NCBI GenBank assembly: GCA_029263315.1 | Contig: JAJCXR010000065.1 | Span: 186,001-250,000 of the forward strand | DNA: 64,000 nucleotides | Reading direction: 5' to 3' | Source: Acidobacteriota bacterium | Lineage (GTDB): Bacteria > Acidobacteriota > Thermoanaerobaculia > Multivoradales > J023 | In this document: piece after piece, positions 19,892-28,468 of the stretch | Position numbering within the stretch: the first letter of the stretch is position 1 | Layout of the letters: each line of letters starts with the position of its first letter | The notes under the pieces: model-generated | Database searches by the model: none | What the model saw: only the letters and a program-made list of their open reading frames with translations | Told to the model about the DNA's origin: nothing | Program-made: the position numbers and the translations under genes

Positions 19892-20704
19892 ATGATCCAA
19901 GAAGTTTTCCATATTGGAAGTTTTTCGATCAGCCCCTTTGGGCTGATGCTGGTGGCGGCCCTCTTCGCCGGCTATTGGCAGCTCAATCGCGGCATGCGCC
20001 AGCGCGGCATCGGTACGGAGGACGACGCCAGCGCCATTGTCTTCACCTGCGGCTTTCTGGGCATCCTCGGCGGCAAGATCTACTACGCCATGCTGATGGG
20101 GGACTGGGGGCTGATCTTCGATCGGGCGGGAATCGTCTGGTACGGCTGTTTTTTTGGCGGGCTGTTGGCCTTTCTGTGGACCTTGAAACGTCGTCGCTTG
20201 CCGGTGGCGGAGACCTTTGATGCCGTCGCTCCGGCCCTGGCCTTGGGTTATGGCATCGGCCGAATCGGTTGTTTTTTGGTGGGGGACGACTACGGTGTGC
20301 CCACCAACCTGCCTTGGGGCATGAAGTTTCCCGTCGGGCTGCCGCCGACCACGGCGGGGGACCTGCGCCGGGTCTTCAATATCGAGCTACCGCCGGAGAT
20401 GGCCAACGATGTTCTGGTGGCGGTGCACCCGACCCAGCTCTACGAGACCTTGACGGCCCTGGCCATTTGGGGGTTTGCCCTCTACTTGGGACGTCGGGCT
20501 CTGGTTCCGGGGCAGCTCTTCACCATCGTCCTCGCCCTGCTGGCCAGTGAGCGCTTTCTGGTGGAGATCATCCGCGCCAAGGACGACCGATTTTTCGGCA
20601 TCTTCACCGTCGCGCAGTTGATCAGCGCCGCCCTGGTGATCGCCGCCGTCGCCTTGATGATCTGGCGTCGGGGAGCTCAGAAGCCGGTCGTCGCGACCCC
20701 TTGA
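19892..20704 (+). CDS. lgt: Prolipoprotein diacylglyceryl transferase
   Basis: Lgt attaches diacylglycerol to the lipobox cysteine of lipoproteins in the inner membrane. The 270-residue polytopic protein has the family signature in the form GYGIGRIGCFLVGDDYG and the late HPTQLYE motif. Compared with E. coli, the residue at the HGG position is Tyr (VWYGCFFGG) and the GNFIN Asn is Cys, a variant I recall from other Lgt lineages. The ATG at 19892 is chosen; the frame upstream is guaA sequence in another phase. Confidence 0.92.
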   Translation: MIQEVFHIGSFSISPFGLMLVAALFAGYWQLNRGMRQRGIGTEDDASAIVFTCGFLGILGGKIYYAMLMGDWGLIFDRAGIVWYGCFFGGLLAFLWTLKRRRLPVAETFDAVAPALALGYGIGRIGCFLVGDDYGVPTNLPWGMKFPVGLPPTTAGDLRRVFNIELPPEMANDVLVAVHPTQLYETLTALAIWGFALYLGRRALVPGQLFTIVLALLASERFLVEIIRAKDDRFFGIFTVAQLISAALVIAAVALMIWRRGAQKPVVATP

Positions 20705-20712
20705 AGCGCCCC

Positions 20713-21561
20713 ATGGCTGCGACCCCTGCTCGTCTGTTGACCATCGCCGGTTCCGACTCGGGCGGCGGTGCGGGTATCCAGGCGGATCTCAAGACCTTTG
20801 CCGCGCACCGGGTTTACGGCATGTCGGTAGTCACCGCCGTGACCGCCCAGAACACCCGCCAGGTGACGGCGGTGAGCGAGATTCCGGCCGAGGTGGTGAC
20901 GGCCCAAATCGATGCTGTATTCGACGATATCGGCGTCGATGGCGTCAAGATCGGCATGTTGTCGAGCCCCGCCATCGTGCGTGCGGTCGCCGCCGGGCTG
21001 CGGCGTCACGGGGCTCCCAAGGTGGTGCTCGACCCGGTGATGGTGGCGAAGAGCGGTGACGCCCTGCTGCGCGACGAGGCGGTGGCGGCGATGTTGGACG
21101 AGTTGGTGCCCCTGGTACATCTGCTGACCCCCAATTTGCCTGAAGCGGCCCGTTTGAGCGGTCTGCCGGTGGAGACTGAAACGCAACGCCGAGAGGCAGC
21201 GAAGAAGCTGGCGGCCGCCGGGCCGGCGGTGCTGGTGAAGGGCGGGCACGGCGTCGAGGAGCCACTGGTGGATTTGCTGTGGCAACCCGTCGCGGACGCC
21301 GTCGCAGGTGCCTGGCACCCCGATTCCGCCAATCCCGCAGGTGCCTGGCACCGATTTGTTCACCCGCGGCAGGCGACGGAGTCGACCCACGGCACGGGGT
21401 GTACGTTGTCCTCGGCCATCGCCGCCCGTTGGGCCAGCGGTGAATCGCTGGCGGCGGCGGTGGAGGGCGGTATCGCGTATTTGCAGGGGGCCCTGGCGGC
21501 GGCCTATCCGATCGGGCAGGGTCATGGTCCAGTGAATCATCTGTGGAACTTGGAGGATTAG
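20713..21561 (+). CDS. thiD: Hydroxymethylpyrimidine/phosphomethylpyrimidine kinase
   Basis: ThiD phosphorylates HMP and HMP-P for thiamine synthesis; thiC, which makes HMP-P, lies at 46694. Motifs are LLTIAGSDSGGGAGIQADLKT, VDGVKIGML, VLDPVMVAKSG, LTPNLPEA and ESTHGTGCTLSSAIAA. Between VDLLW and THGTGCT the protein is about 17 residues longer than usual because of a repeat insertion (21304-21352). The ATG at 20713 is preferred; a TTG at 20701 that overlaps the lgt stop is also possible. The next gene starts immediately after the stop. Confidence 0.92.
   Translation: MAATPARLLTIAGSDSGGGAGIQADLKTFAAHRVYGMSVVTAVTAQNTRQVTAVSEIPAEVVTAQIDAVFDDIGVDGVKIGMLSSPAIVRAVAAGLRRHGAPKVVLDPVMVAKSGDALLRDEAVAAMLDELVPLVHLLTPNLPEAARLSGLPVETETQRREAAKKLAAAGPAVLVKGGHGVEEPLVDLLWQPVADAVAGAWHPDSANPAGAWHRFVHPRQATESTHGTGCTLSSAIAARWASGESLAAAVEGGIAYLQGALAAAYPIGQGHGPVNHLWNLED
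21304..21352 (+). repeat. Palindromic repeat pair inserted in frame in thiD
   Basis: GCAGGTGCCTGGCACC occurs at 21304-21319 and again at 21337-21352, exactly 33 bases (11 codons) apart. Each contains the palindrome GGTGCCTGGCACC. They encode the repeated peptide AGAWH and account for the extra residues in this ThiD. Confidence 0.85.
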
Positions 21562-22539
21562 ATGCTCGATCTGTTGATCATCGGCGCCGGGCCGACGGGT
21601 TTGGCCATCGGCGTCGAGGCTCGGCGTCGGGGTTTGGAGTTTCTCATCGTCGAGCGGGGACCCCTGTGCGGTGCGATGGTGGATTTCCCCATCAACATGA
21701 ATTTCTTCACCACCCGCGACAAGCTCGAGATCGCTGAGCTGCCCTTCAGCATTCCCAACGACAAACCCAGCCGACAACAGGCTCTGGTCTACTACCAAGG
21801 GGTGGCTCGGTACCATCAGCTACCCCTGGCGCTGTACGAGGATGTCGAAGCGGTGGAGCGACGGGACGACCATTTCGAAGTGCGCAGCCGTCACCGGGGC
21901 ACGGTGCGACAACGCTCGGCCCGTGCCGTCGCCTTGGCCACCGGCTATTTTGGTCATCCCAAGACCTTGGGTGTCGAGGGCGAAGACCAGCCTTGGGTAC
22001 ATCACCGATACCGCGAGCCCTATCTGCATTCTGACCAGCACGTGGTGGTGGTGGGCGGGGGCAACTCAGCCTGCGAAGTGGCCTTGGACCTGTGGCGCAA
22101 TCACGTGAAGGTGACGATGGTGGTGCGTCGAGACCATCTCAAGCCGACGGTCAAGTATTGGGTCAAGCCGGACGTGGAGAATCGAATCGAGGAAGGCTCG
22201 ATCAACGCCCTGTTCGAGGCGACGGTGGAACGCTTCAGCGGGTCCGGTGAAGTGATGGTGCGCCAAGGAGCGGAATTGCGAGCCCTGCCTTGCGACGCTG
22301 CCTACGCGCTCATCGGCTATCTGCCGGACGCCGACTTCGAGCTTCGCTGCGGCATCGAGCTGGACGCCACGACCCTGGTGCCGGAGTTTGACCCCCAGTC
22401 CCTGGAGAGCAACGTGCCCGGACTCTACGTGGCCGGTACTCTGCAATCTGGCGTCGACACGGGGCGCATTTTTATCGAGAATTCCCGTGACAACGGGGCC
22501 CGCATCGTCGCCCATCTCTGTCGGCGTTTGGGTCGCTGA
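21562..22539 (+). CDS. ypdA: YpdA-type thiol-disulfide reductase, putative bacillithiol disulfide reductase
   Basis: This is a 325-residue FAD/NADPH pyridine nucleotide-disulfide reductase-like protein. The N-terminal FAD motif is LLIIGAGPTGLAIGVEA and the central NADPH motif VVVVGGGNSACEVALDLW. The C-terminal segment is VPGLYVAGTLQSGVDTGRIF. No CxxC redox pair is present, as expected for the YpdA/Bdr family and unlike thioredoxin reductase. In other bacteria YpdA reduces bacillithiol disulfide. Bacillithiol use here is inferred from this gene alone. It starts directly after the thiD stop. Confidence 0.8.
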   Translation: MLDLLIIGAGPTGLAIGVEARRRGLEFLIVERGPLCGAMVDFPINMNFFTTRDKLEIAELPFSIPNDKPSRQQALVYYQGVARYHQLPLALYEDVEAVERRDDHFEVRSRHRGTVRQRSARAVALATGYFGHPKTLGVEGEDQPWVHHRYREPYLHSDQHVVVVGGGNSACEVALDLWRNHVKVTMVVRRDHLKPTVKYWVKPDVENRIEEGSINALFEATVERFSGSGEVMVRQGAELRALPCDAAYALIGYLPDADFELRCGIELDATTLVPEFDPQSLESNVPGLYVAGTLQSGVDTGRIFIENSRDNGARIVAHLCRRLGR

Positions 22540-22609
22540 GGGCGATCTTCAAAACTCTGCGGGTAGAAGCGGGAGCGTCGGAACGAACACGCGCTGGAAC
22601 CCGGTGCCG

Positions 22610-22615
22610 TATAAT
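22610..22615 (+). promoter_or_regulatory. Candidate -10 element for the VWFA gene
   Basis: A perfect TATAAT lies 85 bases before the ATG at 22701, in a gap that is otherwise GC-rich. No good -35 box is seen at the usual distance, so this is tentative. Confidence 0.35.
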
Positions 22616-22700
22616 CGTCTTCGTCTGCCGTCGTCTCCGTCTGGAAAGACGCCGGAGTCCGTGCCAGGCCCCAACCCGTTGAGCTCACTTTGGAGAGACC

Positions 22701-24521
22701 ATGCCGAGATCGTTTCAACCCGTCGCAGGACATTGTGTCGCCCCGTTGTCGGGTATGTCGTATCTCCGTGCAGGACTGCCACATGGAATAGCGCAGCGTT
22801 TCCAGCCTCGCGCAGGGTCCGTCGTGACGACGGCAGCGGTTTTTTTGCTGCTCACCCTGGGGTCGGCGGTCGCCTGGGCCCAGGATGGGGGCGCCCCAGC
22901 GAGCCAAGACCCGACAGCGAGCGAGGACGTCACATCGGACTTCTTCGCCGAGGTCATCGACGTCAACGTGGTCAATGTCGACGTTTATGTCACCGGGCGC
23001 GATGGCAAACGGGTCGAGGGTTTAGGGAAGGATGACTTCGAGCTTCTGGTTGACAAGAATCCGGTGGCCATCACCAATTTCTATGCCGTCGAGGGGGGTG
23101 GGGTGCGTTCGACGGAGGGTGTCGACACCCTCCCTGAGGCCGAGCAGCGCACCGCCGACCCGACACCGCCGCGGTTGCCGGAGGACCAGCAGCTGCACCT
23201 GATCGTCTACGTCGACAATTTCAACCTCCACCCCTTCACCCGCAACCGCGCCTTGGGCAATGTGCGCACTTTTCTGCGCAGTCGTTTGCATGCCGGTGAT
23301 CGGGTCATGTTGGTGTCCTACGACCGGTCGCTGCATATCCGCCATCCTTTCACCAGCGACCCGGACCTCATCGCTTCGGCCCTCTTCGAGCTCGAAGAGC
23401 TGACCGGCCACGCGGTGCATTTCGATTCCGAGCGCCGCGACATCATGAACGAGATCTACGAAGCGACGGAGGCCTACCAAGTGCGGGGCCGGGCAGCCCA
23501 GTATGCCGAGTCGCTGTTCAGTGACATGCGTTTCACCCTCGACGCCTTGAACGAGATGGTGGAGTCGTTGGCGGGTTTGCCGGGGCGCAAGGGCATCCTC
23601 TACGTCAGCGACGGTTTGTCGATGCGGCCCGGTGAGGATGTCTTTCATGCCATGAGCGAGCATTTCCAGGGGGAAAGCGGCGTCCTGCTGGAGGGTCAGC
23701 GCTACGATCTGTCGCGCAACTTCCAAGCCTTGACCAGCCGAGCCAACGCCAACCGGGTGACCTTTTACGCCCTCGAAGCGGCGGGGCTACGCACGTACTC
23801 GTACATGGACGCCTCCAACGCCTCGTTCAACGGTGGCTCGCAGGTGGACCAAGTGCATTTCAACAATTTGCAGAGCTCCCTACGCTTCATGGCCGGGGAG
23901 ACGGGCGGTTTCGCCATGGTCAATACCAATGATTTCGGCGACGTGCTGGATCGCATGGGGGATGATTTCGAGCACTACTATTCCCTGGGCTTCAGCCCCG
24001 CTTCCACCGAGTCGGGGCGCTACCACCGCATCGAGGTGCGCCTCAAGGACAAGGTCAGGGGGCTCAAGGTACGCCACCGCGAAGGATTCCGTGACAAGCC
24101 GGTGACCACCCGCATGACCGACGGCACCTTGGCGGCTCTGAACTATGGCTACGAGCGCAATCCCCTGGGGGTCGAGCTGGAATTCGGCGAGCGTGCTCCC
24201 CAAGACAACGGCCACTACTTGGTGAGCTTGAAGGTGAAGATTCCCATCGGCGCCCTGAGCTTCTTTCCCCAGACCGACCAACAACGCGGTAAGGTGAGGT
24301 TGTACGTCGGGGCCATGGACTCCGAAGGCGGTGTGGCGCCGGTACAGGAAGTCCCCGTGCCGATCGATATTCCACAGGCCCAGTACGAGGAAGCCCGTAG
24401 CAAGTTCTACCAATACGAGATGAAGCTCCTGATGCGCACCGGGCGGCAGGTTGTCGCCGTCGGCGTGCGTGACGACATCGGCGCCACGAGCGGTTTTGTC
24501 TCCCGCGGCGTCGACCTCTGA
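22701..24521 (+). CDS. Secreted VWFA-related domain protein of the acidobacterial type
   Basis: The 606-residue protein has a long N-terminal region with a hydrophobic export segment (AVFLLLTLGSAVAWAQ). It then has VVNVDVYVTGRDGKRVEGLGKDDFELLVDK, the typical opening of the VWFA-related family. The von Willebrand-like domain follows, with LIVYVDNFNLHPFTRN where DxSxS would be, and LPGRKGILYVSDGLSM. A C-terminal beta-rich half follows. The family is abundant in Acidobacteriota and its role is not established. GGAGA lies upstream of the ATG. It stands at the head of a run with two small membrane proteins. Confidence 0.85.
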   Translation: MPRSFQPVAGHCVAPLSGMSYLRAGLPHGIAQRFQPRAGSVVTTAAVFLLLTLGSAVAWAQDGGAPASQDPTASEDVTSDFFAEVIDVNVVNVDVYVTGRDGKRVEGLGKDDFELLVDKNPVAITNFYAVEGGGVRSTEGVDTLPEAEQRTADPTPPRLPEDQQLHLIVYVDNFNLHPFTRNRALGNVRTFLRSRLHAGDRVMLVSYDRSLHIRHPFTSDPDLIASALFELEELTGHAVHFDSERRDIMNEIYEATEAYQVRGRAAQYAESLFSDMRFTLDALNEMVESLAGLPGRKGILYVSDGLSMRPGEDVFHAMSEHFQGESGVLLEGQRYDLSRNFQALTSRANANRVTFYALEAAGLRTYSYMDASNASFNGGSQVDQVHFNNLQSSLRFMAGETGGFAMVNTNDFGDVLDRMGDDFEHYYSLGFSPASTESGRYHRIEVRLKDKVRGLKVRHREGFRDKPVTTRMTDGTLAALNYGYERNPLGVELEFGERAPQDNGHYLVSLKVKIPIGALSFFPQTDQQRGKVRLYVGAMDSEGGVAPVQEVPVPIDIPQAQYEEARSKFYQYEMKLLMRTGRQVVAVGVRDDIGATSGFVSRGVDL

Positions 24522-24547
24522 GAACGACGGAGAGAAACGGAATCAGC

Positions 24548-24988
24548 ATGCCAGATCGCGGTACATGGGGTGAAATCTTCCAGTCGGTGGCGCAGGCGGT
24601 GGTCAGCGTCCTCAAGGCAGAGCTCGAGGTCCTGAGCGAGCAGTGGAAGAAGTGGGGAGGACGCCTGGGGCTGGTCGTCGGGCTGTTCGGAGCCTGTACG
24701 GCGGTCTTGGTCTCGGCGTTGCTGTTCCTACCCTATTTTCTGACTGCCTTGGTGCAGTACCTCACCGGTTGGTCCTGGGCAGGGGCCAGCGGCTTGGTGC
24801 TGGCCATAGTGCTGTTGTTCGCCGGCATCCTCGGCGCCGTCGGCGTCCTACGGATGAAGCGCCTGGACGACCCCCTGGCGATGACGCGGGAGCGCCTCGA
24901 CGATCATTTGGCATGGTGGCGTTCGAACATCATGGAGCCTCAGCCTCAGCTCGACGAAGGAGATGGTGATGGTCGGCAAGAACAGTGA
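24548..24988 (+). CDS. Phage holin-like/YqjE-type small membrane protein
   Basis: The 146-residue protein has an amphipathic N-terminal helix (LKAELEVLSEQWKKW), two membrane helices (about 40-65 and 75-100) and an acidic tail. This is the layout of the Phage_holin_3_6/YqjE group of small inner membrane proteins, which are usually not phage-borne. The next gene overlaps its end by 20 bases and encodes another small membrane protein, as in yqjE-yqjK type pairs. Confidence 0.65.
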   Translation: MPDRGTWGEIFQSVAQAVVSVLKAELEVLSEQWKKWGGRLGLVVGLFGACTAVLVSALLFLPYFLTALVQYLTGWSWAGASGLVLAIVLLFAGILGAVGVLRMKRLDDPLAMTRERLDDHLAWWRSNIMEPQPQLDEGDGDGRQEQ

Positions 24989-25169
24989 GGCGCTCGAGCG
25001 ACTGGCACGCCAGCGCCGAGAGCTTGAATCGAGGGTGGATGATTTGCGCCGTGCCGTGTCGAGGGAAACCGGCTGGACGCCCGGCAAGACGTGGATCGTC
25101 CCGGTGGTTGGATTCGCCTGCGGTCTGGCGCTGGCGATGGCCGTCAAGGCGCGTCGCGGTCGTCGGTGA
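24969..25169 (+). CDS. Small membrane protein with N-terminal coiled coil
   Basis: The product is 66 residues: a charged helical stretch (EALERLARQRRELESRVDDL), one C-terminal membrane helix (WIVPVVGFACGLALAMAV) and a basic tail. AAGGAG at 24957-24962 is spaced 6 bases from the ATG at 24969, so this start is preferred to the ATG at 24963. It overlaps the preceding gene and, at its 3' end, the converging DUF4177 gene by 26 bases. Confidence 0.6.
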   Translation: MVGKNSEALERLARQRRELESRVDDLRRAVSRETGWTPGKTWIVPVVGFACGLALAMAVKARRGRR

Positions 25170-25365
25170 TCGGCGGTCCTCCGCCGACGGGTCGCTTGAA
25201 GACCATGGCGATGTTGTCGGTGGCGCCGCTTTTGAAATTGACCGAGGTCAAACCCACCAGCTCCCAACTTTCTGCCCCGTATCGATCGAGCTCTCGAACC
25301 GCTCCCGGGTCGAGGCGATAGCCTTCGCTACGCACATTGATGATTTTGTATTCCCATTGAGTCAT
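25144..25365 (-). CDS. DUF4177-like small protein
   Basis: The product is 73 residues. It begins with TQWEYKIINV and has ELDRYGAESWELVGLTSV, which matches the DUF4177 pattern (YEYKVV, then LNxYGxEGWELV). Function is unknown. A clear AGGAGG-like site (RC of GGGACCTCCTTG) precedes the ATG on the minus strand. It converges on and overlaps the plus-strand small membrane protein gene by 26 bases. Confidence 0.75.
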   Translation of the reverse strand: MTQWEYKIINVRSEGYRLDPGAVRELDRYGAESWELVGLTSVNFKSGATDNIAMVFKRPVGGGPPITDDRDAP

Positions 25366-25619
25366 GGGACCTCCTTGATCTCTTGAAGTCAGCTACTAGG
25401 AGCTACGCACGTGGAACGACATAGTTCGCTAAACGAAGATCGCCCCCGGCCTGGGGAGTGTATGGCCCCCGTCATTGGTTGACGATAAAATGTCGGGGCT
25501 TGCCAAAGCCTGGCGGTGGCGAGAGTATCGCGTTTGAGCTTCCCGTGTCCCAATTTTGTGGCGCCCGTCGATCACTATGATGGACGCGGCCCGGTGTTCG
25601 CGACTGAGGATCTGAAGCG

Positions 25620-26288
25620 ATGGCGTCCTCTCCCTGCATCCTTTTGTTCACCAAAGCGGCCCGTCCAGGGCGTGTCAAGACCCGTCTCATCGGGGACCTG
25701 AGCGCTGAGCAAACGGCCAAGCTCCACAGTGCCTTTGTCGACGATGTGGTGCACAGCTTGCGCCTTGGAAGCTTTCACCTGGCTGTCGCTTGGGCCGATG
25801 ACGAGGCTACGACGTCCCTGCCCCCGTCCATGGAAGGGCTGGAAGTTCTGCCACAGCACGGTGACGACTTGGGGCAGCGACTCTACAACGGCCTATGCGA
25901 GATGAGCCGCCAACATGATCTGGTGGCAGCGCTGGGCAGTGATCATCCAGAGATCGACGCCGCCACGGTGGAGGCTGCGTTCCGGCGTCTCGAAGCGGGA
26001 GCCGATGTGGTCCTCGGTCCGGTGGACGACGGGGGGTATTTTCTCATCGCCCTGCGCCGTGAAGCCCTCGACCCAAAGCTTTTCCAAGACATTCCGTGGA
26101 GCACAGAGACGGTCTGCCGGGACACCATAGAGCATTGTCTTTCCTTGGGCTTGCGCTACGAGTTACTGCCCTCAGGGCATGATATCGATGTCGCCGCCGA
26201 CCTGGAGGCCTTGGTCCAGCGCCTGGCCGGTTCGACGGCCTGCGGCCATACGCGGTCGCTGCTTCGAGAATGGGGATATTTGCCGTGA
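25620..26288 (+). CDS. DUF2064/TIGR04282-type nucleotidyl- or glycosyltransferase
   Basis: The 222-residue protein has a GT-A-like fold. It shows LLFTKAARPGRVKTRL at the N-terminus (the nucleotide-binding PxxGxVKTRL pattern), ALGSDHPEID in place of the usual GxDxP, and LGPVDDGGYFLIAL. These are the marks of the TIGR04282/DUF2064 family. The substrate is unknown. The next gene follows 24 bases later. Confidence 0.8.
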   Translation: MASSPCILLFTKAARPGRVKTRLIGDLSAEQTAKLHSAFVDDVVHSLRLGSFHLAVAWADDEATTSLPPSMEGLEVLPQHGDDLGQRLYNGLCEMSRQHDLVAALGSDHPEIDAATVEAAFRRLEAGADVVLGPVDDGGYFLIALRREALDPKLFQDIPWSTETVCRDTIEHCLSLGLRYELLPSGHDIDVAADLEALVQRLAGSTACGHTRSLLREWGYLP

Positions 26289-26312
26289 GAATTTTGGCGT
26301 GAAGGGATCGTC

Positions 26313-27929
26313 ATGAGGGTTTTGACCGCTGAGCAAATGCGACAGGTTGATCGACGGGCCATCGAAGAGCTGGGGATTCCCGGTTCGGTGTTGATGGAGA
26401 ATGCCGCCGTCGGTTTGGCCGATGCCATCGGCCAGAGCTTCCCCGAGGCGGAAACGGTGGCCATTCTCTGCGGTCCCGGCAACAACGGTGGCGACGGACT
26501 GGCCTTGGCCCGTCATTTGGAGAGTCGTGGTTATCGTTTTTGCGTCTTCTTGCTGCTCCACGGCGCCGAGCCCAAGGGCGATGCCAAGATGCAATTGGAC
26601 ATCCTCGAGCGCAGCGGAATCGAGGTGACGCGCGTCCTTCCGGAGAGCGACTTGGAGTCCGTTCTGACCGCCTGTGAGCATGCCGATTTGGTGGTCGATG
26701 CATTGTTCGGCACCGGCCTGTCACGTCCCCTGGAGGGGCATTACGCCACCCTGGTGGAGGGCCTTGGGGAGATCACGACACCTTTGTTGGCGGTGGACAT
26801 TCCCAGCGGTCTGGACGGCAGCAGCGCCCGGTCTGCGGCATGCCACTTGCGGGCCCAAGTAACGGTGACCTTTGCTGCCCCCAAAGTGGCCCATGTCCTG
26901 GAGCCGGCGGCCCGGGCCATGGGCGAGCTGGTGGTCACCGACCTGGCAATTCCATCTTTTGTCATCGCAGAGGCGGACGGCGATTTGCATGTGCTCCTGC
27001 AACCCGAGATGGCGGCTTGTCTACAGCGGCGCTCGACGGCGGGCCACAAAGGAACCTATGGTCATGGCCTGGTCGTTGCGGGATCTCCCGGCAAAGGGGG
27101 CGCCGCGGTGCTGGCCGGCCGTGCGGCGGTCCGCAGCGGTGCCGGCCTGATGACCCTCGCCGTGCCCGAGCCCCTGCTGATGATGGTGGACGGAGCGAGC
27201 CTGGAGTCGATGACCCAGGCCCTACCCTGGGACGCCGATGGCGGTTGGGGAGCGGCTGCGCTGTCCGTCGTTCTGGAGGCCGCCCGCGGCAAGGATGCCG
27301 TCGCTGTGGGGCCGGGTTTGGGCCTGGCCGGGAATACGGCGCACCAGGTTCGACGTTTGGCTATGCGGCTGTCGGTTCCGTTGGTGCTCGATGCGGACGG
27401 TCTCAACGCCTTTACCGAGATGGCCCCGGAGACTGAGATGGCGTCGGAAAGAGCCCCGGCAGCCACCGACCACGAGCTCGTGCCGCCACGGCTGAGCGCC
27501 TTGAAAGAACGATCTGCCCCCACCATTCTGACCCCCCACCCCGGCGAAATGGCACGGTTGCTCGGCATCAGCACCCAGCAAGTGGAAGCGGATCGTCTCG
27601 ATGCGGTGCGCCGGGCCGCCGCCGAAAGTGGCGCCGTGGTCATTCTCAAGGGATACCGCAGCCTGGTCGCCGACCCGGCAGGGGGCGTGTGGATCAATCC
27701 GACGGGCAACGCTGCGTTGGCCACCGGCGGCAGCGGTGATGTCCTCACCGGTTTGCTGGTGGGCCTGCTGGCCCAGGGGTACGATGCCTTGGTGGCGTCT
27801 CAGTTGGCGGTCTTCCTGCACGGCCTGGCAGCGGACCTCTGGATCCAGCAACGGGCCGCGGAATGTCTGCGGGCCGGCGATCTGGTGGACGGCCTGGAGA
27901 TGGCGTTCAGGGAGCTGAAGGGCCGATGA
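26313..27929 (+). CDS. nnr: Bifunctional NAD(P)H-hydrate epimerase/ADP-dependent dehydratase
   Basis: The 538-residue fusion repairs hydrated NADH and NADPH. The N-terminal YjeF_N epimerase domain (about 1-215) has RVLTAEQMRQVDRRAIEELG, CGPGNNGGDGLALARHL and DALFGTGLSRPL. The C-terminal ribokinase-like dehydratase has HKGTYGHGLVVAGSPGKGGA, VGPGLGLAG, TPHPGEMARLLG and ATGGSGDVLTGLL. A stretch around residues 370-400 (TEMAPETEMASERAP) looks like a low-complexity insertion. tsaE overlaps its end by ATGA, a pairing seen in many bacteria. Confidence 0.93.
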   Translation: MRVLTAEQMRQVDRRAIEELGIPGSVLMENAAVGLADAIGQSFPEAETVAILCGPGNNGGDGLALARHLESRGYRFCVFLLLHGAEPKGDAKMQLDILERSGIEVTRVLPESDLESVLTACEHADLVVDALFGTGLSRPLEGHYATLVEGLGEITTPLLAVDIPSGLDGSSARSAACHLRAQVTVTFAAPKVAHVLEPAARAMGELVVTDLAIPSFVIAEADGDLHVLLQPEMAACLQRRSTAGHKGTYGHGLVVAGSPGKGGAAVLAGRAAVRSGAGLMTLAVPEPLLMMVDGASLESMTQALPWDADGGWGAAALSVVLEAARGKDAVAVGPGLGLAGNTAHQVRRLAMRLSVPLVLDADGLNAFTEMAPETEMASERAPAATDHELVPPRLSALKERSAPTILTPHPGEMARLLGISTQQVEADRLDAVRRAAAESGAVVILKGYRSLVADPAGGVWINPTGNAALATGGSGDVLTGLLVGLLAQGYDALVASQLAVFLHGLAADLWIQQRAAECLRAGDLVDGLEMAFRELKGR

Positions 27930-28423
27930 GCGTGTCCGCCGAGGAGCCCCGCGGCGCTTCGACGGTGGTTCGGTGGTCCGCTGACGAGGTGGCGACAGAA
28001 GCCTGTGGCCACTGGTTGGCAACGGCCATGGGGAGGCGCGGTGTGGTGCTGTTGCGGGGCGACCTGGGGTCCGGCAAGACGGTATTGGTGCGCGGTGTGG
28101 CCGCTGCCCTGGGGGTCGACCGACGGGAGGTCCAATCCCCCACCTATGCCCTGGTGCACGAGCACCAAGGCGACGAGGGGTTTCTGGTGCATGCGGATCT
28201 CTACCGTCTGGAGGGCGGCGATATCGAGAGCCTGGGCTTTGATGAGCATCTGGAGCAAGGGGCACTCTTGGCCATCGAATGGCCGGATCGTTGGCTGCGA
28301 CCGCCGCCAAATGCGGTGCAGGTGGAGATTTCGAGATGGCACGATGGGCGCCGTCGCTTGAGCTTTGTCGGCTTGGCACAAGCGATCGACGAGACGATGG
28401 ACGGCGGCCAACTCACGGACTGA
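27926..28423 (+). CDS. tsaE: tRNA threonylcarbamoyladenosine ATPase TsaE
   Basis: TsaE is the ATPase of the TsaBDE complex that makes t6A37 in tRNA. The 165-residue protein has the Walker A GDLGSGKTVLVRGVAAALG, VQSPTYALVHEH, HADLYRL and the late LLAIEWPDRW. The ATG at 27926 overlaps the nnr stop; the frame open to 27863 is nnr shadow. Confidence 0.92.
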   Translation: MSVSAEEPRGASTVVRWSADEVATEACGHWLATAMGRRGVVLLRGDLGSGKTVLVRGVAAALGVDRREVQSPTYALVHEHQGDEGFLVHADLYRLEGGDIESLGFDEHLEQGALLAIEWPDRWLRPPPNAVQVEISRWHDGRRRLSFVGLAQAIDETMDGGQLTD

Positions 28424-28468
28424 TACGATGCGGTGCCGATGGACCGGCAATGCAATGAGGAGAGTGTT

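Noticed and set aside
24548..24988. Prophage remnant suggested by the holin-like protein
   Set aside because: No other phage gene is nearby, and this membrane protein family is mostly chromosomal.
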